The position numbers and the translations under genes are program-made. The notes under the pieces were generated by a model that was given only the letters and a program-made list of their open reading frames with translations, did not search any database and had not been told where the DNA came from. Of a stretch of 38,221 nucleotides of DNA, positions 8,029-16,347 are shown in pieces; position 1 is the stretch's first letter; each line of letters begins with the position of its first letter. The DNA comes from an uncultured Bacteroidales bacterium (GTDB lineage Bacteria; Bacteroidota; Bacteroidia; Bacteroidales; Porphyromonadaceae): the NCBI GenBank assembly GCA_902489445.1, contig CABTZX010000016.1, forward strand, positions 1 through 38,221, in the 5' to 3' direction.

Positions 8029-9369
8029 ATGACGAACAACGAGAAGATGAAAGAGAACAAAACTACACCGCGCAAAAACGTTCCGACAGCACGCAGGAGC
8101 AGGAGCCGCCGCACGAAAGCCGGAGGCGACCGACGCAAACTAATCCTCGCCACCATTCAGGGCGAAGACCGCCCCGGTGTAACCGCTTCGCTAATGGAAA
8201 TATTGGCTAAACGGAACGCCTTTATTTTGGATATTGGTCAGGCGGATATACACAACAACCTCAACTTGGGGATTCTGTTCGAAACAAGCGAAAAACAAAG
8301 CGGTGATATTTTCAAGGATCTGCTATATCGCGCTTACGAATTGGATGTTTCCATCCGATTCAACCCCATTTCACCGGAGAACTATATGGAGTGGGTGGAC
8401 GCTCAGGGCAAAAACCGCTACATCATTACCGTGGTGGCGCGCAAGATTACTGCCGAAATGCTTGCTGCTCTGTCCGATGAAGCGGCGGAGCAAGGTTTGA
8501 ACATCGACAATATTCGCCGTTTGACCGGCCGCATTCCTTTGGACGAAGGGCAACGTGCCCCCAATGCCAGTATCGAATTCTCTATGCGAGGCACACCGCG
8601 CAATGTGGAAAAACTGCAGGAAAAGCTCGTAGATATATCGGCTCGGCTCAATATGGACATCTCGTTCCAAAGAGAATCCATGTTCCGACGGATGCGCCGC
8701 GTGATCTGTTTCGATATGGATTCGACGCTAATCCAGACGGAAGTTATTGACGAATTGGCAGCACGCAACGGAGTGGGCGATAAGGTAAAAGCCATCACCG
8801 AACGTGCAATGCGCGGCGAAATCGACTTTAAGGAAAGCTTCGCCGAACGGGTCGCTTTGCTCAAGGGGTTAGACGTGAACGTGATGGAAGATATTGCCGA
8901 AAATCTACCCATGACGGAGGGAATCGAGCGATTGATGAAAATCCTCAAGCTGATGGGCTACAAAATAGCGATTCTTTCAGGGGGATTTATGTACTTTGGG
9001 CTTTATATGCAGCGCAAATTCGGCATTGATTACGTCTATGCCAATCAACTTGAGGTAGGCGAAGATGGTAAGCTGACGGGGCGATACAAGGGTGAGATAG
9101 TGGATTCGCACCGCAAAGCCGAACTACTGAAACTAATTGCACAGGTGGAAAAGGTCGATTTAATGCAAACTGTTGCCGTGGGTGATGGCGCAAATGACCT
9201 ATTGATGCTGCAAGCCGCCGGCTTGGGCATAGCTTTTCACGCCAAACCTAAGGTAAAAGCGGAAGCCGGTCAGAGCCTATCTTTTGTAGGTTTGGACGGA
9301 ATCCTCTACTTCCTCGGCTATAAGGATTCCCACTTCGATGAAATGTTGACTAAATCGAACATCGTATGA
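8029..9369 (+). CDS. serB: Phosphoserine phosphatase SerB with N-terminal ACT domains
   Basis: SerB hydrolyses O-phosphoserine to serine, the last step of serine synthesis. The protein (446 residues from 8029) begins with a very basic stretch (about 12-37, RRSRSRRTK), followed by ACT-like regulatory regions (LILATIQGEDRPGVTASLMEI and a second one from about residue 130). The HAD phosphatase domain starts at FDMDST (catalytic Asp229 and Asp231) and ends with GDGANDLLML. The ACT regions probably sense an amino acid. The stop overlaps the start of the next gene by 4 bp (ATGA), implying coupled translation. GTG at 8005 is rejected because it falls in the promoter box; ATG at 8047 is another possible start. 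Confidence 0.93.
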   Translation: MTNNEKMKENKTTPRKNVPTARRSRSRRTKAGGDRRKLILATIQGEDRPGVTASLMEILAKRNAFILDIGQADIHNNLNLGILFETSEKQSGDIFKDLLYRAYELDVSIRFNPISPENYMEWVDAQGKNRYIITVVARKITAEMLAALSDEAAEQGLNIDNIRRLTGRIPLDEGQRAPNASIEFSMRGTPRNVEKLQEKLVDISARLNMDISFQRESMFRRMRRVICFDMDSTLIQTEVIDELAARNGVGDKVKAITERAMRGEIDFKESFAERVALLKGLDVNVMEDIAENLPMTEGIERLMKILKLMGYKIAILSGGFMYFGLYMQRKFGIDYVYANQLEVGEDGKLTGRYKGEIVDSHRKAELLKLIAQVEKVDLMQTVAVGDGANDLLMLQAAGLGIAFHAKPKVKAEAGQSLSFVGLDGILYFLGYKDSHFDEMLTKSNIV

Positions 9370-9668
9370 TACGCCATATAGTACTCTTTACTTTGGACGG
9401 ATTTACGGACGAATCCGCTAAGACGGCTCACCTCAATGCAATTAAAACGGCTCTGGAGGCGCTTCCTGCTGAAATAAGTGCGCTTCAATCGCTTCATGTG
9501 GGTATTAACTGCAATCCGGCGGAAGCACCCACTTTCTGTTTGGTGGCGGAGGTTGCCGATATGAACGCGCTGAAAGCATACGCCACGCATCCGAAGCATC
9601 AAAAAATCGTAAAGGAGCTTATCGCTCCCTATTTGCGCGAGCGTAGCGCAATTGATTATCAGGCGTAA
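9366..9668 (+). CDS. Dabb (stress-responsive alpha/beta-barrel) domain protein
   Basis: A 100-residue protein with the Dabb ferredoxin-like fold: MIRHIVLFTLD at the start, a central ALPAEISALQSLHVGINCNP, then FCLVAEVADMNALKAYATHPKHQKIV and a short tail. The H..V.F pattern and ...YATHPKHQ... are typical of the family. Members form dimers; a few are enzymes, most have no known job. It overlaps serB by 4 bp and lies 15 bp before lptB, so it is probably in the same transcript, but nothing here ties it to either neighbour functionally. Confidence 0.85.
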   Translation: MIRHIVLFTLDGFTDESAKTAHLNAIKTALEALPAEISALQSLHVGINCNPAEAPTFCLVAEVADMNALKAYATHPKHQKIVKELIAPYLRERSAIDYQA

Positions 9669-9683
9669 CGCCCGATTGCTACT

Positions 9684-10424
9684 ATGGCAAGCCTTTCCAC
9701 TCGTAATTTGGTAAAAAAGTACAGCCGGCGAACGGTAGTGGATCACGTATCTATTACCCTTGAGCAGGGCGAAATCGTTGGATTACTGGGACCCAACGGA
9801 GCCGGCAAAACTACAACTTTCTACATGACCGTCGGCTTGGTGGTGCCAAACGAGGGACGCATCTTCTTGGACGATATGGATATCACCGAGTTTCCCGTCT
9901 ACAAACGGGCGCGCCTCGGTATCGGTTACTTAGCGCAGGAGGATAGCGTGTTCCGCCGTATGAGCGTGGAAGATAATATAATGACCGTGCTGGAGATGAC
10001 CTCCCTTGCTCGTGACGAGCGAAAAGCTCGCCTGGAGCAGCTGATTGAAGAGTTCGGCTTGCAGAAAGTACGCAAGAATCAAGGCAATCGCCTGAGCGGT
10101 GGGGAACGCCGACGCGTCGAAATAGCCCGTTGTCTTGCCATCAATCCCCGCTTTATTATGCTGGACGAGCCCTTCGCCGGGGTAGATCCTATCGCTGTTC
10201 AGGATATTCAGCACATTGTAGCGCGACTAAGACGACAAAACATCGGCATTCTCATTACTGACCACAACGTGAACGAAACGCTCTCCATTACAGACCGCGC
10301 TTACCTGCTCTTTGAAGGGAAAGTGCTCTTTCAAGGAACCGCTGAGGAACTTGCCGCTAACGATATCGTGCGGGAGAAGTATCTCGGACAGGACTTTCTC
10401 CTGCGCCGCAAAAGCTTTATGTAA
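9684..10424 (+). CDS. lptB: Lipopolysaccharide export ABC ATPase LptB
   Basis: LptB is the cytoplasmic ATPase that powers removal of lipopolysaccharide from the inner membrane through LptFG and its passage across the Lpt bridge. The 246-residue protein has Walker A GPNGAGKT (36-43), the Q-loop GYLAQEDSVFRRMSVEDNI (LptB-like), signature LSGGERRRVEIARCLA (138-152), Walker B FIMLDEPFAGVDP with Asp161 and Glu162, and H-loop LITDHNVNETL. The AQEDSVFRRMSV and DHNV segments separate LptB from amino-acid-transport ATPases. No lptFG genes are adjacent. It is the last gene of the serB run. Confidence 0.95.
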   Translation: MASLSTRNLVKKYSRRTVVDHVSITLEQGEIVGLLGPNGAGKTTTFYMTVGLVVPNEGRIFLDDMDITEFPVYKRARLGIGYLAQEDSVFRRMSVEDNIMTVLEMTSLARDERKARLEQLIEEFGLQKVRKNQGNRLSGGERRRVEIARCLAINPRFIMLDEPFAGVDPIAVQDIQHIVARLRRQNIGILITDHNVNETLSITDRAYLLFEGKVLFQGTAEELAANDIVREKYLGQDFLLRRKSFM

Positions 10425-10836
10425 TCCAAAGCCCAAATCCACACTATTGTTCTTTAACGCTCTGAAGGAATCGTTCTTGTTTTATCCTTTTTTCGGGGGA
10501 ATTACTTGATTAACCCTACAAAATGGATCGCCACCTATAAATCAGGTAAGATGCATTAGCGTAAATCTGAATAAGAATCAACGAAAGCAACCATTGTTAT
10601 GCTTCCGCACAATACGCACAACTTATCTATCTCTAAAAACTACAGAACGAGCGCTACTTGGTTGTAGTATAGTTGGGAATATTCGGTTTGGGATGTATTT
10701 CGTCTACATACGATACAATTGCATTATGATGCGAAATGAGTATCTTTGTCGTACAATAGAGAAAGTGAAGCTTTGCCACAAGGGCAAGGAAAGAGAAACG
10801 CATAATAAGTATCACACAATATAAAGAGAAAAAGAG
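10425..10836. other. Spacer between lptB and gap
   Basis: This 412-bp stretch has no convincing gene. It contains the gap promoter at 10719-10748 and an AT-rich leader of about 80 nt. I found no strong terminator after lptB. The open frame at 10594-10824 runs through the promoter and lacks recognisable protein features. Confidence 0.6.
10719..10748 (+). promoter_or_regulatory. Promoter of gap (-33 TTG, -7 TATCTTTG)
   Basis: TTG at 10719-10721, a 19-bp spacer and TATCTTTG at 10741-10748 match the Bacteroides arrangement TTTG-N19-21-TAnnTTTG. This is one of the best-formed promoters in the window. It predicts a start near 10754 and a leader of about 83 nt ahead of the gap ATG. Confidence 0.75.
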
Positions 10837-11841
10837 ATGACAAAGGTTGGTATTAACGGGTTCGGGCGCATCGGTCGCTTGGTATTCAGGGCCTCATTGG
10901 AACGCGATGATTTGCAAGTAGTTGCCATCAACGACTTGATTGATGTTGACTATATGGCATACATGCTGAAGTATGACTCAGTACACGGACGTTTCAAGGG
11001 AGAAGTACATACAGAAAACGGTATGCTGGTGGTTAATGGACGCAAGATCCGTGTAACTGCCGAAAAGGAACCGCGCCTTATCAATTGGGGTGCTGTAGGA
11101 GCAGAATACGTAATCGAAAGCACCGGACGCTTCCTCACAAAAGAACTTTCACAAGGCCATATCGAAGCCGGCGCTAAATACGTGGTTATGTCCGCACCGT
11201 CCAAGGACGATACGCCAATGTTCGTTACGGGAGTAAATTTGGATAAGTACCAGAAGGGCACACAGTTCGTATCCAACGCTTCGTGTACAACTAACTGCTT
11301 GGCTCCTTTGGCTAAGATCATTCATGACAATTTCGGCATCGAAATGGGGCTAATGACTACTGTTCACGCAGCAACTGCTACGCAGAAGACGGTAGACGGA
11401 CCGAGCCTAAAGGATTGGCGCGGTGGACGCAGTGCCATCGGCAATATTATTCCTTCTTCCACCGGTGCCGCCAAAGCAGTAGGCAAGGTAATTCCTTCGC
11501 TGAACGGAAAACTGACCGGTATGTCGTTCCGCGTACCCACAATGGACGTTTCAGTTGTTGACTTGACCGTTCTGTTAGGTAAAGCTGCCACTTACGACGA
11601 AATCAAGAACGCCGTAAAACGCGCTGCTGAAGGTGATATGAAGGGAATTGTGGAATATTGCGAAGAAGACGTTGTATCAACGGACTTCACAAGCGATGCA
11701 CACACTTGTATTTTCGATGCTAAGGCCGGTATTGCACTGAACGACAATTTCGTAAAATTGGTTGCTTGGTACGATAACGAATGGGGTTATTCCAATAAGA
11801 TTCTCTGCCTTACTGCCCATATGGCTAAGGTAAACGGTTAA
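10837..11841 (+). CDS. gap: Glyceraldehyde-3-phosphate dehydrogenase, type I
   Basis: This enzyme oxidises glyceraldehyde-3-phosphate to 1,3-bisphosphoglycerate in glycolysis, with NAD as acceptor. The 334-residue protein has the Rossmann GFGRIGR (8-14), the adenosine-ribose-binding Asp33 in INDLID (points to NAD), the active-site SNASCTTN with Cys150, His177 in TTVHAAT, and WYDNEWGYSNK near the end. All catalytic residues are present and the length is standard. It has its own well-formed promoter and is followed by a strong hairpin, so it is probably transcribed alone and strongly. Confidence 0.97.
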   Translation: MTKVGINGFGRIGRLVFRASLERDDLQVVAINDLIDVDYMAYMLKYDSVHGRFKGEVHTENGMLVVNGRKIRVTAEKEPRLINWGAVGAEYVIESTGRFLTKELSQGHIEAGAKYVVMSAPSKDDTPMFVTGVNLDKYQKGTQFVSNASCTTNCLAPLAKIIHDNFGIEMGLMTTVHAATATQKTVDGPSLKDWRGGRSAIGNIIPSSTGAAKAVGKVIPSLNGKLTGMSFRVPTMDVSVVDLTVLLGKAATYDEIKNAVKRAAEGDMKGIVEYCEEDVVSTDFTSDAHTCIFDAKAGIALNDNFVKLVAWYDNEWGYSNKILCLTAHMAKVNG

Positions 11842-11860
11842 CCCAATTAACAGACTGCTG

Positions 11861-11886
11861 CCGGTGTCTTCCTCGGAAGATACCGG
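11861..11886 (+). terminator. Hairpin after gap
   Basis: CCGGTGTCTTCC at 11861-11872 pairs with GGAAGATACCGG at 11875-11886 with one G-T pair, giving a stem of about 11 bp and a tight loop. It lies 20 bp after the gap stop. No clear T-tract follows. It overlaps the GTG (11864) of a longer pheS open frame, which argues against that start. Confidence 0.55.
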
Positions 11887-11917
11887 CACATTATTGGACA
11901 CTCTACCCCACAACAAC

Positions 11918-12940
11918 GTGAACCTACAAGAACGAATTGATCACCTTACCGAAGAGTTAGATGCGCTTCGGCCAAAAACACTGGAGGAAGTAGAAGAGTT
12001 ACGCATACGTTTCCTGAGCCGAAAAGGAGCCGTAGCGGAACTTTTTGAAGCATTTAAGCAACTTGCTCCCGAAGAAAAACGTGCCCTTGGCTCCGTAGTA
12101 AACCGCGTTAAGCAGCTCGCCACTGAACGAATAACGCAGTTTAGGCACGACTTGGAAGAGGTACGTGAGGTAGCTCACGAGGATTTAACGCGCACCGCAG
12201 ATGCGTTGCCGATGGGTAACCGGCATCCGCTCTCTTTGGTGGAGGAAGAGGTTCTCGCCATCTTTACCAAATTGGGCTTTAGCATTGCGCGGGGACCTGA
12301 GATTGAGGACGATTACCACCTATTTTCGGCACTTAACTTTCCGCCCGATCATCCTGCTCGCGATATGCAGGATACCTTTTTCATACAACAATCGCCGGAC
12401 ATATTGCTCCGTACGCACACTTCCAGCGTACAAATTCGTGTAATGGAGCAATCTCAACCACCCATCCGCGTTATTTGCCCGGGACGCGTTTACCGCAACG
12501 AGGCTATTTCAGCGCGAGCTCACTGTTTTTTTCACCAAGCGGAAGCGCTTTATGTAGATAAAGGCGTTTCGTTCCGCGATCTTAGGGAGCTATTGCTCTT
12601 CTTTGCACGTGAATTCTTCGGACCCGATACGCAAATTCGCCTTCGCCCGAGCTATTTCCCCTTTACCGAGCCATCCGCCGAAATGGATATATCATGCAAC
12701 ATATGCCACGGAGCCGGATGTGCGCTTTGTAAACAGACCGGATGGGTAGAAATATTGGGGTGCGGAATGGTAGACCCCAATGTACTGCGGAACTGTGGCA
12801 TTGATCCGGAGATATACAGCGGCTATGCGCTCGGTATGGGTATTGAACGAATGGCAAACTTAAAGTATCGCTGCAACGATCTGCGTCGCTTCTCCGAAAA
12901 CGACATACGCTTTCTGGCACAATTCGAAGGTGCGCATTGA
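11918..12940 (+). CDS. pheS: Phenylalanyl-tRNA synthetase alpha subunit
   Basis: PheS is the catalytic subunit of the (alpha-beta)2 synthetase that charges tRNA-Phe. It has the N-terminal coiled-coil (about 5-80), then the class II core: motif 1 region HPLSLVEEEVLAIFTKLGF, FQ.PDHPARDMQDTFF, motif 2 IRVICPGRVYRNEAISARAHCFFHQAEALYVDKG, and motif 3 GYALGMGIERMANLKY. Starting at GTG 11918 gives 340 residues, the usual Bacteroidetes length. The frame also has a GTG at 11864, but that lies in the hairpin after gap. A CxxC pair segment (CNICHGAGCALCKQTGW) is seen, a known variant region in the alpha subunit. pheT is not nearby. Confidence 0.93.
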   Translation: MNLQERIDHLTEELDALRPKTLEEVEELRIRFLSRKGAVAELFEAFKQLAPEEKRALGSVVNRVKQLATERITQFRHDLEEVREVAHEDLTRTADALPMGNRHPLSLVEEEVLAIFTKLGFSIARGPEIEDDYHLFSALNFPPDHPARDMQDTFFIQQSPDILLRTHTSSVQIRVMEQSQPPIRVICPGRVYRNEAISARAHCFFHQAEALYVDKGVSFRDLRELLLFFAREFFGPDTQIRLRPSYFPFTEPSAEMDISCNICHGAGCALCKQTGWVEILGCGMVDPNVLRNCGIDPEIYSGYALGMGIERMANLKYRCNDLRRFSENDIRFLAQFEGAH

Positions 12941-13577
12941 GGAACGAACCCACGCGGTACTAGAGGCGCTCAGTGCCGCCATTCCCAATCCTACTACAGA
13001 GCTACACTATCGCTCTGCGTATGAGCTATTAGTTGCGGTGATACTTTCGGCACAGTGTACCGATAAGCGCGTCAATATGGTAACCCCCGACCTCTTTGAA
13101 GCGTTCCCCACCGTGGGAGCATTGGCAACGGCATCTGCCGAAGAGGTACAGCCCTATATCGGCAGCGTTACCTATCCGAACAGCAAAGCAAAGCACCTTG
13201 TTGAAATGGCGCGCTATGTGACCGAGCATTACGGAGGAAATATCCCCTCAACGCGTGAGGAGCTGATGAAGCTCCCGGGCGTAGGGCGAAAAACGGCAAA
13301 CGTGATGCTCATTGTCTATTTTGATTCACCCGCTATGCCGGTAGATACGCACGTGATGCGTGTATCCAAACGCATTGGGTTGGCTCCGCAAAGTGCCAAG
13401 ACGCCCGAAGCTGTTGAGCGTACGTTGCTACGTCATATTCCTGCGGATTGGCTTGGCACGGCACATCACCTGCTCATTCTGCACGGGCGCTACACCTGCA
13501 CGGCACGCAACCCCCGATGCACCGATTGCCCCATTGCTACACTCTGCCGACATCGCACCGCCGCCTTGCGCGAATAG
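12930..13577 (+). CDS. nth: Endonuclease III
   Basis: Nth is a base-excision-repair glycosylase and AP lyase that removes oxidised pyrimidines. The 215-residue protein has the helix-hairpin-helix LPGVGRKTANV (115-125) with catalytic Lys121, the VDTHVMRVSKRIG segment with catalytic Asp139, and a 4Fe-4S site Cys190-x6-Cys197-x2-Cys200-x5-Cys206, which matches the family spacing exactly. The start is GTG at 12930, overlapping the pheS end by 11 bp, so translation is probably coupled to pheS. Confidence 0.96.
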   Translation: MRIEERTHAVLEALSAAIPNPTTELHYRSAYELLVAVILSAQCTDKRVNMVTPDLFEAFPTVGALATASAEEVQPYIGSVTYPNSKAKHLVEMARYVTEHYGGNIPSTREELMKLPGVGRKTANVMLIVYFDSPAMPVDTHVMRVSKRIGLAPQSAKTPEAVERTLLRHIPADWLGTAHHLLILHGRYTCTARNPRCTDCPIATLCRHRTAALRE

Positions 13578-13599
13578 ACACTCCCCCACCCCGAAAAAA

Positions 13600-13686
13600 C
13601 CTATATACCTATTTGTCGAGAGGTATATAAGTTTCGTCTGATAGGTATATAAGTTTCATTCGATAGGTATATACATTTGCTTATCG
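13600..13686 (+). repeat. 22-bp-period array with AGGTATATA core
   Basis: AGGTATATA starts at 13621, 13643 and 13665, an exact 22-bp period. An inverted copy of the core lies at 13602-13610. The first two units continue as AGTTTC; the third continues as CATTTGC and so contains a perfect -7 box. The same core and period recur at 27250-27339. Confidence 0.88.
13672..13679 (+). promoter_or_regulatory. -7-like box in the last unit of the 22-bp array
   Basis: TACATTTG followed by C fits TAnnTTTGC. It is formed by the last AGGTATATA unit, while the earlier units read TAAGTTTC, one base off. What it would transcribe is unclear: no gene begins before 14354. Confidence 0.4.
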
Positions 13687-14016
13687 GCTCATACAACTCT
13701 TTCAAACTTGATACGATGGCAGTCGTAGAAATATATGCTACTTGATTAACAAGCAGCAAGTTACCGAATACACATCAACATAACAATGTGATCGCAGCAA
13801 TGCAAAACATGCACAGCGACACACAACAACACGCATCGGGTTAGGTCCAAATAATAGGTGACAGCACTTCAGTATGCTCAATTTCATTGCAACACTTCCA
13901 TACAGAATTTGGCACATTAATGCATCTTTAAACGTCCCAAAGCCAAAATGGCCTCGGCATGCCATAATGCGGTTCTTTAGACGCCTTTCAAACCTCTGTA
14001 CACTTCCAACCATTAG

Positions 14017-14096
14017 GATACACTTCGATACACTTTGATACGTTACGATACGTTACGATACACTTCGATACAGTTTGATACAGTTTGATACATTCG
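14017..14096 (+). repeat. 10-bp-period GATAC array, eight units
   Basis: GATAC begins at 14017, 14027, 14037, 14047, 14057, 14067, 14077 and 14087, exactly every 10 bp. The five bases between vary among ACTTC, ACTTT, GTTAC, AGTTT and ATTCG-like sequences. The last unit starts exactly 27 bp before TACCTTTG at 14114, the same offset as in the left-edge copy. A period near one helical turn would place every unit on one face of the DNA. Confidence 0.92.
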
Positions 14097-14113
14097 ACAG
14101 TGTGCGGATGTGT

Positions 14114-14121
14114 TACCTTTG
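14114..14121 (+). promoter_or_regulatory. -7 box downstream of the 10-bp array
   Basis: TACCTTTG followed by CACCG matches TAnnTTTG and closely resembles the left-edge box with its flank (TACCTTTGCATCG). A start near 14127 would give a leader of about 227 nt for the dehydratase operon. The repeat units occupy the place of an upstream activator site. Confidence 0.6.
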
Positions 14122-14156
14122 CACCGCTTCCCAGTAGATAGTATTGCAAGAATACT

Positions 14157-14164
14157 TATCTTTG
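14157..14164 (+). promoter_or_regulatory. Second -7 box upstream of the dehydratase gene
   Basis: TATCTTTG followed by CGG fits TAnnTTTG and lies 43 bp downstream of the first box. It could be an alternative start giving a leader of about 185 nt. No -33 at a proper distance is seen. Confidence 0.45.
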
Positions 14165-14353
14165 CGGAGCGTTGTTAGTCGTTCGGAATAGGGACATAAA
14201 GGGATGCATATATATTTTTTTTGCAGAAATAATCGCAAGAAGTTAGGGCTCGCTTCAAACAGAAGAAGTGGCTGTAGGCATTTTACAAAGACGCTGACTT
14301 GTAATGCAGTACTAACTTGTAAATAAGTATACAACATAAACGATAAACATGGC

Positions 14354-16345
14354 ATGAAGAAACAATTTACTAAGACCAAACAGGCGATAGTTCGCTTGTA
14401 CAACAGCCGTTTCCTGAATCGGCGAATCATTCTACTCATTGATGTGGTTGTGGCATGGATAGCGCTTGGCATTTCGCTACTATTGTTCTCCCAATTCAAG
14501 GATATACCGCTAGTTCAATTGAACAGATTGTATGTATCTCTAGGCTTGTTGGTCACCGGAACAACTCTGTTTTCAGATTTGATCTTCAATACATATCGGC
14601 GCGTGTTCCGGTACTCCACAATGCGCGTTGGCTTGCGCCTGCAAGCAAGTATTCTCACCAATGGAGTGCTTCTGGGACTTCTCTCGGGGTTTGTGCTCCT
14701 TAAAAGCGACCTAACGTTGTCACCGCTACAGCTTTCCTTTATTGTATTGTGCTTTTTAATTGTCTTCTTTATACTGGTTATTGGCTATAGTTCAGTGCTA
14801 ACACTCATTGCACGGCACCTGACGAGCCAATCGAGCCAATTGAGTCAACGGACGCGAAAGAGGATATTGATTTTCGGGATAGACGAGGAAAGCGTATATG
14901 CATTCTCCTCCATTAAGAACAATGCCAAGTATTCGTTTGTGGGATTTATCGATATTTCTGACGAAAAAGATATACGCAAATACCGCATTGACGGATACAA
15001 AATCTACCATGCAGCAACGGAGGACGATGTAATTAGGATATGCCATAAACTGAACATATTAGTCATTGTGTTCCCCGGTCGCTCCTTTATGCTCAGTAGT
15101 TATCGCACTCTCATCCAAAAGTGTGCCGAAATGGGCATCAAATCGCTCACTATTCCCGCGATTGATGAATTAAAAGCGGGCAACATAGCACGCTCCACTA
15201 TGAGGGACATACGCATTGAGGACTTGCTGCAGCGCCCTGTGATTGAACATTCGCATGAAAACTCTGCGGCACTATTTCGCGATAAAGTGGTTTTAATCAC
15301 CGGAGCTGCGGGTAGTATTGGTAGCGAATTGGCCAAACAGGTGGCAGGCTTAGGCGTCCGGCAGCTTATTCTGTTTGATAATGCCGAAACGCCTCTGCAC
15401 AACATACGTCTTGCCCTACAGAATGCTTATCCCGAACTTAACTTCGTTCCTATTATCGGAGATGTGCGCAGCGAACAAAGGCTCACAATGGTGTTTGAGC
15501 GTTTTCATCCTCAAATAGTGCTTCATGCAGCCGCTTATAAGCATGTGCCGTTAATGGAGGAAAACCCTTGCGAAGCGGTGCTGGTAAACACGTTGGGAAG
15601 TAAACGTGTTGCCGATCTATCACTGCGCTACGGAGTTGAAAAGATGGTGATGATTTCCACCGACAAGGCGGTCAATCCGAGCAATGTGATGGGTGCCTCC
15701 AAGCGCGCTGCCGAAATTTATGTTCAGAGCTTAGGAAAGGCGGAGGAAAGCGGACAAATAAAGGGGAATACCATCTTTATTACCACACGATTTGGAAATG
15801 TGCTCGGCTCACAAGGCTCGGTATTTCCGCTCTTCCGACAGCAGATTGCCAAAGGAGGCCCGGTAACTGTTACACATCCTGACATCGTGCGGTTCTTTAT
15901 GAGCATAAAAGAGGCATGCAACTTAGTTATCGAAGCTGCCGCCTATGGTACGGCAACGCAGATATTTGTCTTTGATATGGGCGAAAAGCATAAGATTGTG
16001 GATTTGGCGGAAAGTATGATTAGTCTTGCCGGCTTTGTTCCGTACAAGGAAATTGACATTCAGTTCACCGGATTGCGCCCGGGCGAAAAACTGTATGAAG
16101 AGGTGCTTGCCAACAAAGAAAACACCATACCTACCGAATTGGATAAAGTGATGATTGCCTGTGTACGGGAAAATGCTCTGGAAGAGGTACAGCCCTACTA
16201 CAAAAAGCTGGAAGAACTCGCACTGAATGTAGCTATTGACGATACGGTGCGCGTACTAAAAGAACTAATTCCGGAGTATAAAAGTCTCAATTCGGAGTTT
16301 GCCGATATGGATAAAGCGGAAGAAATGAATCAACATCATAAGTAA
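14354..16345 (+). CDS. Membrane-bound nucleotide-sugar 4,6-dehydratase, WbpM/CapD type
   Basis: The 663-residue protein has the WbpM-type layout: about four membrane helices (24-46, 57-78, 96-117, 126-152), a Rossmann-like CoA-binding domain (168-280) and a C-terminal short-chain dehydrogenase domain. That domain has TGAAGSIGS (316-324) for NAD(P), STDKAVNPSNVMGASK (435-450) with the family's Met446-Lys450 pair in place of Tyr-x3-Lys, and the late GLRPGEKLYEE. Relatives convert UDP-GlcNAc to the 4-keto-6-deoxy sugar, an early step to rare amino sugars of capsule or O-antigen. It heads a run with an OPT transporter and pepT and is preceded by the 10-bp array promoter. No other sugar genes adjoin it, so the pathway is unclear. 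Confidence 0.93.
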   Translation: MKKQFTKTKQAIVRLYNSRFLNRRIILLIDVVVAWIALGISLLLFSQFKDIPLVQLNRLYVSLGLLVTGTTLFSDLIFNTYRRVFRYSTMRVGLRLQASILTNGVLLGLLSGFVLLKSDLTLSPLQLSFIVLCFLIVFFILVIGYSSVLTLIARHLTSQSSQLSQRTRKRILIFGIDEESVYAFSSIKNNAKYSFVGFIDISDEKDIRKYRIDGYKIYHAATEDDVIRICHKLNILVIVFPGRSFMLSSYRTLIQKCAEMGIKSLTIPAIDELKAGNIARSTMRDIRIEDLLQRPVIEHSHENSAALFRDKVVLITGAAGSIGSELAKQVAGLGVRQLILFDNAETPLHNIRLALQNAYPELNFVPIIGDVRSEQRLTMVFERFHPQIVLHAAAYKHVPLMEENPCEAVLVNTLGSKRVADLSLRYGVEKMVMISTDKAVNPSNVMGASKRAAEIYVQSLGKAEESGQIKGNTIFITTRFGNVLGSQGSVFPLFRQQIAKGGPVTVTHPDIVRFFMSIKEACNLVIEAAAYGTATQIFVFDMGEKHKIVDLAESMISLAGFVPYKEIDIQFTGLRPGEKLYEEVLANKENTIPTELDKVMIACVRENALEEVQPYYKKLEELALNVAIDDTVRVLKELIPEYKSLNSEFADMDKAEEMNQHHK

Positions 16346-16347
16346 TT

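Larger units (their letters stand above)
13578..14353. other. Spacer between nth and the dehydratase gene: two arrays and promoter boxes
   Basis: This 776-bp stretch contains the 22-bp-period array (13600-13686), a -7 box at 13672, an unassigned middle part, the eight-unit 10-bp array (14017-14096), -7 boxes at 14114 and 14157, and a leader of about 230 nt. In the leader ACTTGTAA occurs at 14297 and 14315 (18 bp apart), a possible protein-binding pair. A minus-strand frame at 13738-14013 has faint transposase-like composition but is not supported as a gene. Confidence 0.65.

Noticed and set aside
10594..10824. 76-codon frame before gap
   Set aside because: It contains the gap promoter and part of its leader and has no domain.
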